The notes under the pieces were generated by a model, which was given only the letters and a program-made list of their open reading frames with translations, had not been told where the DNA came from and searched no databases. From Terriglobia bacterium (GTDB taxonomy: Bacteria; Acidobacteriota; Terriglobia; JAIQFV01), in the NCBI GenBank assembly GCA_020072965.1, contig JAIQFY010000021.1, positions 16,424-80,423 of the forward strand: DNA of 64,000 bases. The letters are read 5' to 3'. A program made the translations under genes and the position numbers. Shown here piece by piece: positions 18,543-28,600 of the stretch. The number at the start of each line of letters is the position of its first letter. Within the stretch, counting starts at the first letter, position 1.

Positions 18543-19513
18543 AATCCTTGCCTGACCAAGAGATTCCTCTCAACATTTGGCAAGTGTCCGGTGGGCCGAA
18601 AAATCGATCCTATTCAGATGTTTTTCTTCGGTTCGGCGTGGGGCTGATCGGATCGGGGGATCCCGGGCCATGGCGTCCAGACCGGCCCGATAAAGAGTTC
18701 GGAGGTAGTTACGTTCGCCGGTTTGCCACATTGCCTCAGATAGGTGATGTAATTCTCCTCAGAACAGGTGTCTCTGTGGTTAAAGCAATTGGGCTTGTTG
18801 CTAGTCCATATCAGTATCTTCCTCAATTCGACGATGTGAACGGTTGGGATCTGCAGCATGCACTTCGCATCCGTTGGAGTGTTCTGCCTGAAGAGTACAA
18901 CTTCGGCGTGAGTGTGTTTGGTAGCTACCCATCGCGATTTTCACGGGTAAATCATTTGGGTGTCGAAGACTATGCCAAACGCTACGTCAAGTCCCCGCCA
19001 ACGCGATGGCAAACAGCTGACTTGCCCACCCTGCCCCAGGAAGAACCGTTTATCGAATGTGTCCCTGATTTCTTGCAAGGCCTCGTTGCCCAAGTTCAGG
19101 ACCTTTCCAGCTTGTACTGGGACCGAAGACGTTTTGGAGAACATCCTGGAGAAGACGAGTTTGTTGCCCATTACGTTGTGCCATTTTTGCGTGCGTTGAA
19201 CTGGCCAGTCGAGTGCATCGCCGTCAAATGGCGACACATTGATGTTTGTGTTTTTCAATCTTTGCCGCGTACAGCGGAGAACAGCGTCTTTATTATAGAA
19301 GCCAAGCGAATGGGCCAAGGGATCGAAGGGGCGCTCGCACAAGCTAAACGCTACCTCAAAGAGATTGGAGTGTCGCGAGATGTCGTAGTCACCGATGGAA
19401 TTCGATACCGCATGTATGACGCACTCCACGGTTTTATCCCTATCGCTTATGCTAACCTGACCTATTTGAAGTCGTCGGCACTGAGGCTATTTGAGCGGAT
19501 GAAGAGATCTTAG
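18539..19513 (+). CDS. PD-(D/E)XK nuclease-like protein with PUA/EVE-like N-terminus
   Basis: 324 residues. It uses a GTG start overlapping the methylase stop (GTGA, 4 bases), so translation is coupled. The C-terminal half resembles the type I restriction HsdR N-terminal nuclease fold: acidic GEDEF, then HIDVCVF (Asp235), then FIIEAKR (Glu254, Lys256), then a helix with Gln (ALAQAKRYL). This is a complete D-ExK arrangement. The N-terminal half (RFGVGLIGSGDPGPW, then GDVILLRTGVSVVKAIGLVA) looks like the PUA/EVE-type folds used by some restriction systems to read modified bases. That assignment is tentative. Together with the methylase this would be the cutting arm of the system. Confidence 0.68.
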   Translation: MKSLPDQEIPLNIWQVSGGPKNRSYSDVFLRFGVGLIGSGDPGPWRPDRPDKEFGGSYVRRFATLPQIGDVILLRTGVSVVKAIGLVASPYQYLPQFDDVNGWDLQHALRIRWSVLPEEYNFGVSVFGSYPSRFSRVNHLGVEDYAKRYVKSPPTRWQTADLPTLPQEEPFIECVPDFLQGLVAQVQDLSSLYWDRRRFGEHPGEDEFVAHYVVPFLRALNWPVECIAVKWRHIDVCVFQSLPRTAENSVFIIEAKRMGQGIEGALAQAKRYLKEIGVSRDVVVTDGIRYRMYDALHGFIPIAYANLTYLKSSALRLFERMKRS

Positions 19514-19525
19514 AGGAGGACGCAC

Positions 19526-22306
19526 ATGAGCGCTGAACCATGGTACAAAGTGGTGACACCGCGTAAGGAAGTCCGAGAAGGCCGGTCATTCGATCCGAAC
19601 GAATTTGCCATCCATCTTGAACAAGTGCTGGCCGGGACGGCGCCGGAAGACTATAGGAATCCCGAAAAATTCTTTTCTCGGACATGTTTCACACGAGCCC
19701 TCACTGAACACACAGGCATGGTGCTCCGCCGACTCTCCGGAGAAACCGCTAACACGGCTGCTGTTCTGACATTAATTACTCAATTTGGTGGTGGCAAAAC
19801 GCACACCTTAACCACTCTCTACCACCTGGCTAATAGTGGCGCAAAGGCTACAGATTATCAGGGAGTTTCAGGCCTCCTCCAAGCCGCCGGTTTGTCCTCT
19901 GTCCCTAAGGCGAAAGTGGGAGTGTTCGTCGGCAATGCATGGGACCCACAGGAAGGGCGCGAAACCCCTTGGATTGATCTCGCCAGACAGCTTGCCGGGA
20001 ATGATGGGGTCGCTGCGCTGGGTCCGATTGCCAAGACTGTCCCACCCGGGACTGAATCCCTGAGCAAAGTCTTCGCTCTGGCAGGAGGATCTGTACTCAT
20101 CCTGTGTGATGAGGTTTTAAATTTCTTGAATCGTCACCGGAACATGGCAGAACATTTTCACTCCTTTATACAAAACCTTACTGTTGCAACGACCGGAACT
20201 TCCCACAGCGCGGCAATCGTGAGTCTTCCCCGCAGCCAAGTGGAAATGACTGATTGGGACATTCAGTGGCAGGAGAAAATCACTAAGGTAGTTCGGCGTG
20301 TCGCCAGAGATCTGATCGCTAATGATGAAGCTGAAATCAGCGAAGTTGTTCGACGTCGGTTGTTTGAGGACTTGGGGGGTGAGCGAATCCGCAAGAACGT
20401 GGCTAAAGCCTATGCCGATTGGTGCTTTGAACGGCGCGCGCAGCTGCCGCCTGAGTGGACCGCCGTGGACACGGCAACAACTGAATCGAAATCCAGGGAA
20501 TTCCTGCAAAGTCGCTTCGAAGTTTGTTATCCCTTCCATCCCGCAACGCTTTCAGTGTTTCAACGAAAGTGGCAGGCGCTGCCACAGTATCAGCAAACGC
20601 GTGGAACATTGGCCATGCTGGCCCAATGGATTTCTTGGGCCTACCGCGAGGGATATCAGCGGGCGCGCAGGGAGCCATTGATCACCTTGGGTTCTGCTCC
20701 ACTAGATGTGATGGAGTTTCGCAGTGGTGTCCTTGGGCAACTCGGGGAGCCGAAATTGCAGGCAGCGATCGAAGCTGATATTTCCGGAGCACAATCACAC
20801 GCACGAGCGATCGATGCGGATACGAGCGGGCCGTTACGGGACATCCATCGCCGCGTGGGGACAACAATTTTGTTCGAATCCTCAGGTGGTCAAGTGGACA
20901 AAGTGGCTCATCTTCCCGAACTGCGATTTGCGCTTGGTGAGGTCGAGCTCGATACCACCTCAATCGATAACGCCGCCATGGCCCTGGAGTCGAAATCATT
21001 CTTCATACGTCGGGTGGGTTCCGACGGATTTCTGATCCGCCATCAGCCAACCTTGAAAAAGGTTGTCAGCGACCGTCGCGCCTCACTTGATGAAGATGGC
21101 GAGATCAAACCGGCAATGCGCACTCTCGTGGAAAAAGAATTTCAACAGGGAGCAACTCTGCCCATGGTCCGATTTCCAAATGATAGTTCCTCAATTCAAG
21201 ATTCGCCCAAACTGACTCTTGTCCTGATGGATCCGGAACTGGAATGGGCTGGAAACGGTGCCTTGCGACTGAAGATCGCGGAATGGAGCAAAGAACGAGG
21301 AAAATCACCAAGGCTTTATCCTGGTGCACTGGTCTTTTGTCTTAAGAAGCCGGGACGGGAACTTCGAGACAAAGTGGAATTGTGGCTCGCGTGGAAGCGG
21401 GTAGCCAGGGAAGTCGCTGAGGGTACTTTGGGAGGAGAGTTTGATCGCGCGGAGCGGTCTGACATTCAGTCGAAAGTGAGTGATGCGGAAGACGATGCTA
21501 TCGATGAAGTGTGGGCCGGTTATCGCTATGTTGTTTTGACTGACAGCAACGAACCCGACGGGTTAAAAACAATCGACCTGGGCGCCGGCCATGCGAGCGC
21601 TGCTGAAAGTTTGTGCGGAAGGGTTATCGGCGCCATGAAATCGAGTTCGCTGCTTAACGAATCGGTCGGTGCAGGATTTATCGACCGCCACTGGCCTCCA
21701 GCCTTGAAAGAGTCGGGCGCATGGCCATTGAGCAGCCTTAGGCAAAGTTTTTTGAACGGTTCGCTGACCCGCTTGTTGGATCCAGACACCGTACTACGTT
21801 CCAAGATTGTTGAATTCGTCGGCCATGGAGACTTCGGATTGGTCTCCGGACTCAAACCCGACGGTTCGTACGACCGCCTGTGGTTCAACGAACTCATTGC
21901 CCCCGAAGAGGTGATGTTCGAGTCCGGAATCTTTCTGTTGAAGAAATCAAAGGCTCAAGAGATGAGGAGTGGAATCCAAAAACCGTCCTCTCCCCCCACG
22001 GCGATCGCGGGCGACATGAAACATCCCTCGCAAGAGCCGCTGGTGCTCGAGCCAACGGCCGCGCCCAATGCGCGGATCGCCGTCCTGCCAAAGACACTGC
22101 GCATTACTGGGACAGTTCCACCCGAGATCTGGAATCGACTCGGAACGAAGATCATCCCCAAACTCAGATCCGGGACAGATCTGAAAGTTGGCATCGAATT
22201 TACAGTTACCTTAGCCCCAGATGTGGCGCAATCGGTGATCACGGAACTTCGTCAGGCTTTGCAGGATTTAGGGGTAGCGAACAACGTAAAGATTGATCTT
22301 ACCTGA
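19526..22306 (+). CDS. DUF499-family AAA+ ATPase of the defence operon
   Basis: 926 residues, preceded by GAGGAGGA. The N-terminal RSFDPNEFAIHLEQVLAG and LITQFGGGKTHTLTTLYHLA (Walker A near residues 86-94) are diagnostic for DUF499. Walker B is SVLILCDEVLNFL (Asp195-Glu196). These large STAND/AAA-like ATPases are found with DUF1156 methylases and helicases in defence islands and resemble the BrxC/PglY role in BREX. The C-terminus has a proline-rich linker followed by a compact domain (LPKTLRITGTVPPEIWNRLG) similar to those seen at the ends of other DUF499 proteins. It is the last gene; a large inverted repeat follows 18 bases after the stop. It probably couples nucleotide hydrolysis to control of the nuclease or methylase. 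Confidence 0.88.
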   Translation: MSAEPWYKVVTPRKEVREGRSFDPNEFAIHLEQVLAGTAPEDYRNPEKFFSRTCFTRALTEHTGMVLRRLSGETANTAAVLTLITQFGGGKTHTLTTLYHLANSGAKATDYQGVSGLLQAAGLSSVPKAKVGVFVGNAWDPQEGRETPWIDLARQLAGNDGVAALGPIAKTVPPGTESLSKVFALAGGSVLILCDEVLNFLNRHRNMAEHFHSFIQNLTVATTGTSHSAAIVSLPRSQVEMTDWDIQWQEKITKVVRRVARDLIANDEAEISEVVRRRLFEDLGGERIRKNVAKAYADWCFERRAQLPPEWTAVDTATTESKSREFLQSRFEVCYPFHPATLSVFQRKWQALPQYQQTRGTLAMLAQWISWAYREGYQRARREPLITLGSAPLDVMEFRSGVLGQLGEPKLQAAIEADISGAQSHARAIDADTSGPLRDIHRRVGTTILFESSGGQVDKVAHLPELRFALGEVELDTTSIDNAAMALESKSFFIRRVGSDGFLIRHQPTLKKVVSDRRASLDEDGEIKPAMRTLVEKEFQQGATLPMVRFPNDSSSIQDSPKLTLVLMDPELEWAGNGALRLKIAEWSKERGKSPRLYPGALVFCLKKPGRELRDKVELWLAWKRVAREVAEGTLGGEFDRAERSDIQSKVSDAEDDAIDEVWAGYRYVVLTDSNEPDGLKTIDLGAGHASAAESLCGRVIGAMKSSSLLNESVGAGFIDRHWPPALKESGAWPLSSLRQSFLNGSLTRLLDPDTVLRSKIVEFVGHGDFGLVSGLKPDGSYDRLWFNELIAPEEVMFESGIFLLKKSKAQEMRSGIQKPSSPPTAIAGDMKHPSQEPLVLEPTAAPNARIAVLPKTLRITGTVPPEIWNRLGTKIIPKLRSGTDLKVGIEFTVTLAPDVAQSVITELRQALQDLGVANNVKIDLT

Positions 22307-22324
22307 GTATAGAAAAGATCACGG

Positions 22325-22446
22325 AGGACCAAAAGGGGTCGGGCTGCGACAATCGACAAAACCGGACGAGGATGATCGGGCGGGATTGTTCTCTGTACGA
22401 TTGGTCATCCAATTGTCGAATGTCGCAGCCCGGCCCCTTTTGTCCT
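22325..22446. repeat. Imperfect 35-bp inverted repeat after the defence operon
   Basis: The left arm 22325-22359 (AGGACCAAAAGGGGTCGGGC then TGCGAC...) pairs with 22413-22446, differing at about three positions. About 53 bases lie between. It starts 18 bases after the DUF499 stop, so it may end the operon transcript. It also resembles REP/BIME elements of the AAAAGGGGTC...GACATTCGACA type known from many environmental genomes. TGTCGAATGTCG in the right arm matches 8097-8108 upstream of the operon exactly. Confidence 0.7.
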
Positions 22447-22640
22447 CTATATTTTATCATTTTCTATAGTTGCGCCCGTACGGATCTGTGCAGGGGGTGC
22501 CCGGCGATGGGTATCGCTACCGCCACCCTTCTCTCTTTTGCAACCCTGGATGGGGCAATCCAACAGATTGGCTCCCAATTGAAGAATAGGCACACCCAGA
22601 CCCGGGTTGTGTCCTCGATTTCTTTACGTGATCCCGACAA

Positions 22641-25600
22641 TTATTCAGTTCCGAAGATATAGTGATTTATGAATCGGTTCACCTTATCTAGAATTCTCAG
22701 TTGTGCAGCAACTGTTTCCGAAGGAGGATTAAAGAACGAAGGTTCCATCAGAATATTGATATCAGATCTGGTCTGAGGATCTTTTACAAAAATGTTGATC
22801 GCGATGGACTGGGCCTTATCTTCGAGTAGATTTTCGACGCACCCCGCAGGAATACCTGTAATTACTAAACCGATGATACAACTGAATGCGTTTTTGGCCG
22901 CCTCCTGCCCCGGCGTTTCGCCCGTGGCAGGACTTGTAGTAGGCAATGGACGGGGAACCGTGGGGGACCACAGAAAAGCAACTTGTGGGCTATTGCTGTC
23001 AGGGGCAAGACCTGAATGGTCAGCAAGAAGGACAGGATTGTTATGCGCGTACAGGAAGCGATGCTGGGTTAAGGGAAGGATGACTAAGCCGCGGAAGGGG
23101 TCTTTCGAAGTCAGTCGGCCGACATTCGGGTCGTAAAACCTCGTCCTCAAGAAGTAGAGCCCCGTCCCCGGATCGAGCGCCTCGCCGGTGAAGCGGAACT
23201 TGTTTCTCGTGCCGAGCTGCGGGCCGGGAGCGGACAATTCCGGTTGACCCCACGCGTCGTACACATATCTTCCCGCGAGTTTCCCGGCGGGATCGGTTAG
23301 CCCGACAACGCTTCCGAGCCCGTCGTAGTGATAGAAGAAGTCGAACGCGGGACCCGATTCAGAAATGAGCCCAAGGCCGTAAGCATAGGAGATATCGCCA
23401 TCAGGCCCGGATTCCTGCAAAACCACGGGCAAGGCCGTCGCCACGTCGTTCAAGTAGCTGTATGTGCCGGTGCCGACCGACTGGGTAATCCGGTTTCCCT
23501 CCCCGTCATAAGCAAACGCGCTGCTTACCGCTCCACCGGTTACCGAAGTGAGCCGGTTGGCCGCGTCATAGCTGTAAATCAAAGAATTCCCCGTGCCCGT
23601 CTGTGTCTTTGAAGTCTGGTTTCCGTTTGCGTCGTAAGTGAAGAGGGCAGTGCCGGCGGTCAGAAGCCGGTCTGCTGCATCATAAGTGTAATTGATCGAG
23701 GTGCCCGGCGCTGTGAGACTCAGCCGGTTCCCCACAGAGTCATAAGTGAAGCGAGTCACTTTAGTATCCACGGCAACTGAGGTCAGCTGATAGAGCGGGT
23801 CGTATCCGTAAGACGTAGTTTTTCCGCTGCCATCGGTGACTTGGAGCCGATTACCTACGGGGTCTAACGCATAAGTGAAACTCGTGACTGGGTTATCCAC
23901 ACTTCCGCGATAGCTATTTCGGACTTGGACCAAGCGATTGGCCGCATCATAGGCAAATGCCAAAGCTGCCTGGTTTGGATAGGATGTGCGTGTCAGATTA
24001 TTTGCCGCATCGTAGCTGTATGTCGTGGCCCGCCCCAGCCAGTCCGTGACGCCAGCGATCCTGTTTGCGGGGTCGAATGAATAGCTCACCACTTTTCCGT
24101 CTGGATAGGTTACCGATTGCCGATTCCCGACGCCGTCGTACGCGTAAGTAACCACCTTACCTCCCCGATAGGTTGCAGAGATCAGCCGGTCGAGAGCATC
24201 GTAGTTGTAGAGGGTATAGCCGTGGACATCAAGCATTTTCGTGGGCTTGCCATTGGCGTCAATGAAGTACGTCACGTAGTTTGCGTCAGCGTATGCGATA
24301 TTCACTAACCGATTGAGGGCATTATAGTGGAAACGATTGGTCTGTCCCTTCGCGTCAGTGACGGCAACCACGTTCCCGACCGCATCGTAGACGTACGAGG
24401 TCACAAAGGAGAGTGGATCGGTAACGCTCATGAGCCGGTTGAGCGCGTCGTAGGCGTACGAGGTTGTGTCGCCTTTGGCGTTCGTGAAGGTCTCCCGATT
24501 GTTGTTCGCATCGTAGCCGTACTGCGTGACGTGCCCCAGCGCATCAGTGACGCTCACGAGATTATTGTTGGCGTCATATGCGTAATTCGTCGCATTCCCA
24601 TTGGCATCAGTAATTGTCAGGAGATTTCCCACGGCATCGTAGACGATTCGCGTCTGACTGGAGAGCGGATCGGTGATTTTTTCCAAACGACTCAGCGCGT
24701 CGTAAGTCGCGGTTGCCTTGTGCCCGTTCGGATCGGTGATCGAAAGCAGCCGACCGATGCCGTCGCAGGCCAGAGTGGTGCTGTGATTAAGGGCATCGGT
24801 AATCTGAGAGAGGTTCCCGAAGGAATCGTAAGAGAAAGTCGTGACGTTGCCCCTCGCGTCAGTCTTGGAAGTGAGTTGGCCGACGCCGTCGTAGGCGAAG
24901 GCGGTCGTGTTGCTCAGGGCGTCTTGGATAGTTTTCAGGTTTCCATTTACATCGTAAGTGAATGAGGTGGTTTTCCCTTTGGCGTTTGTGGCGGTGAAGA
25001 GGTTATTTTTCGCGTCGTAAGTGAAAGAGGTCGTTCTCCCGTAGGGGTCCGTAATGCTTGTGACGTTCCCCAGAGGATCATTGGTGAAGTTCGTCGTCGA
25101 TCCGTTCTGGTTCGTTGCGCTCGTGCGGTTGTTGTTCGCGTCATAGGTGAAACCGGTTGTTCCACCGAGGGCGTCTGTGATCTGGAGTAGTCTCAGCAGA
25201 CTGTCATGCGTGTGAATGGTGTTGCCACCGCGAGGATCGGTAATTGTCGTCTGTCCAGACCCGGGTGTGTCGTAGGCAAAGGTCGTCACAAACGCCCGCC
25301 CGTTGGTTTGTGAGACAACACGGCTCGCACTGTCGTAAGTGTTTTGGAGGAGGAGTTTGCCGTTCGGCAGGGTGATTGAAGTTACGCGGTGACTTGCATC
25401 ATAGGCGTAGGATGTGATTCCTCCGTCAGGATCAGTGGACGAGATAAGATCCCCGGCAGAGTCATATCCGAACCCGACCACTCGCCCGACCGGATCGGTG
25501 AGCAACACGATGTGGTTTGAAGAATCGTAGCCAAACCTGTTCACACGACCCGCAGTGTCGGTGATCTGCGAGAGATTTCCAACACCATCGTAGCTAAGGA

Positions 25601-28600
25601 CAAGGGAGTTTCCATTCTTGTCCGTGATGGTAGAAAGTTTTCCGGCGGGAGTGAAAATCAGCTGGGTCTGATTTTTCTGGGTGAGCGTGAAAGAGCCGTC
25701 CGCATTCTGTACGAGCGTATCGAATGTTCCTCCAAGGCTTGGGGTGAAAGTGCCGTCACTATTCCGCACATAGAAGATATCGTGACCATCGGACCACTCG
25801 ACTGTCGTAAGACCATCTGGCCTTGTCGAGAGGGAGATGTCGTACGAGTGTGTCCAGCCCGCGCCCAGCGGACCAGAATTGGAGTTTAGTGCGTTATAGG
25901 TGCGCTGGAAGACAAACGGCAGGCCGCGAGAAGGGATCATCAAGTCCGTATGCTGGTAGAAATAATTCCCTGTGGCGGTGTTGACCGGGTCAGACGCTTT
26001 TGCGGAATTGCCGCTCGGACCCATATTCGTTAATAGTGGCACAGTCCCAGTCCCCGAGAGACTGACGTTAGTGGAGGGAGTGGGCGCGTTACTACTTATC
26101 GTGAGCGTGCCGTTAGCGGCTCCGCCAAACAGGGCGTTGAACGTAACAGAAAGCTGCACGCTGTTTCCCGGTGAAATCGGGGCAAATGCTTGAGGCGAGA
26201 CTGTAAAGGGTCCGCTTAAAGTTGTTATTCCAGTGATGTTCAAATCTGCCGTACCCGTATTCTGGATCGTGATTGGCAGTGATTTTGTTCCACCCACTGC
26301 CACGCTGCCAAAATCAACCGAGAGCGAAGCGGGAGTGATGCTAATCTGAGGTTGAGGTGCCGTGGAGGTCCCGCCCTTGGCGACGAAGGCGTCCACCCCG
26401 CCACCTCCAATGTCTATAATGCCGGTGGGCATCGTGAGTGTTCCGGTCGGTGATCCCAACGTACCGACAACCGACGCGACTGTGGCACTCTGTGAGCTAA
26501 AAATTCCCCCTTCGGTGGCAGACGAACCGGTCGTGTCCTGCCAGCCACCAACATTGTTTGGACCGGACCCCGCGATGAAGATATTTCCCGATTGATCCAA
26601 TCCCAATGATGAACTGTTCACGCCGACATTTCCGCCCCAACTCTTGCTGGAAAGTAGATTGCCGTTGGGGTCGTACCGCAGGAACATCGCAGTGGAGAAA
26701 GAACTACTCATATCAACCACACCGGAGACAACCAGATTGCCGTTTCCCTCAAATGCAAGGCCTGTGGCGGTGTCGTATCCTGACGAGCCCCTCCAGGTTT
26801 TGTTCCACAGCAGGTTTCCATCTGCACTAAGTTTGAGCAGAAGAGCGTCAAAGTCGCAGGCACCGTGGTCGCCGAGGCAGTGGCTGGACATCCGCCCCGC
26901 AACATAGACGTTGCCAGCACCGTCGACCTTGATTGATTTCGGATTCCCTGCCTCATCTTGGCCGGGGCCCGCCCAATTGCGATTCCAAACTAAATTGCCG
27001 GCACTGTCAAACTTGAGCACAAGGATGGTATTGTGGTACGGAGAGACCCAGTAATCCCAGCTTATCCCCGCAAGATAAACGTTCCCATTCCCATCCACGT
27101 CCAATGAGTATGCGGTATCATACGTAGCTGGCCCTTTCCACGCCTTGCTCAGCAGAAGGTCGCCATTCGGGCTGTACTTCAACAGAACGGCAGCATCTCC
27201 GACGCTATAGCTCTCCGCCGCTACATATACGTTGCCGCTGGAATCGAAACCAATCGAGTAAGCCTGTTCAAAACTGCCTCCACCCCACGTTCTGCTCCAG
27301 AGGAGGTTTCCGGAGCTATCGAACTTCAATAAGAGGGCATCGTACCATCCAGCGCCGAAACTTGCCGTGCCCCCAGCAACATACACGTTGCCCGCGTTAT
27401 CAACGGCAACAGCATAACCATAATCCTCGCCCGGTCCGCCCCATGTCCGGCTCCACAATAAAATCCCCGAACTGCCATATTTCAAAAGCAGAACGTCAGA
27501 TCCTCCTGCACCGAAGCTGCTTGTTGAACCAGCTAAATAAATACTGCCGCCGGCATCAATGGCCATGGAAGACGCCGAATCGCTTGCGCTTCCGCCCCAC
27601 GTATGCGCCCAGCTTGGTTCCTGCGATGCGTTCTCAGCCAGGGTTGCGAACCCGCCCACGAGCGTGGTTCGCTGGGAGTCGGGGTTGGTGACAATCACAT
27701 TGTGGGACCCGATAGGAGAGTCGGGTAAGATATTGATATTGGCAACGATCTGAGCGCTCGTCCGCAAGCTGTACGAATCTACAGTGATCCCTGTCCAACT
27801 GAAGGAGAGCATGGCATTAGTATCAAAATTGCTACCGGTGACAGTGAAGTTAGGGATGGTTTGTCCCTGGGCACCTGAGGTTGGCGAGATCGATGCAATT
27901 GATGGAACTGGGTTTGCGGATGCGGTTATTGTGTAAAGGTATCCGTGCCCAGTGTTTCCTGAGATGCCGCCGTTGCTAATAATCTTGTTGCCAGAGATGC
28001 CTATTGGATATGGCCAGTTCACCCCGGGAAATTCAGTCAGGGTGGTCCAAGTTGTCCCATCGTATAGAAATCCCTGGTCATGTCCGGAGGCGTCAATGTA
28101 ATAACCAACGATATTATTGCCATCTATGGCTACTGGGGATGTACTCATCACCCCGGGCATGGTAAGAGCAGTCCAGATTCCAGTCGTGATATCGTAAAGA
28201 AAACCACTGCTCCCGGCCCAACCAACAATGCTGTTGCCTGAGATACCTTGTGGTTGCGTCCCACTCGCTCCAGGCTTATCAAGGGTGATCCAATTTCCAG
28301 TCGTTATGTTGTAGAGGAATCCATGAAATTGCCAATTGAGGAAGCTGCCGGTAATGTAGTAACCAACAATGTTATTGCCGGAAATAGCATTTGGTGTTCC
28401 AGGCAGATTGCTCAGGGGGGTTAAAAGGTTCGTTGCTATATTGTATATATTGTAAAGAGAGCCACCTGCAACAAGAATATTGTTGCCGTCGATGCTTCGC
28501 GGGGCTCCAGGTAGATTATTCAACGTTGTCCACGTTGCCCCATTGAAGAGGAAATTACCCGCGGAGCAAATGCCAACAATGTTGTTGCCGGAAATAGCTG

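Noticed and set aside
8632..22306. Assignment of the operon to DISARM or BREX
   Set aside because: The helicase resembles DISARM DrmD and the ATPase plays a BrxC-like part, but I see no DrmA/DrmB, PglX or PglZ proteins. Hma-like fits better.
24327..24965. 212-codon plus-strand frame
   Set aside because: A shadow of the RHS repeats on the opposite strand; its own repetitiveness comes from the YD repeats.
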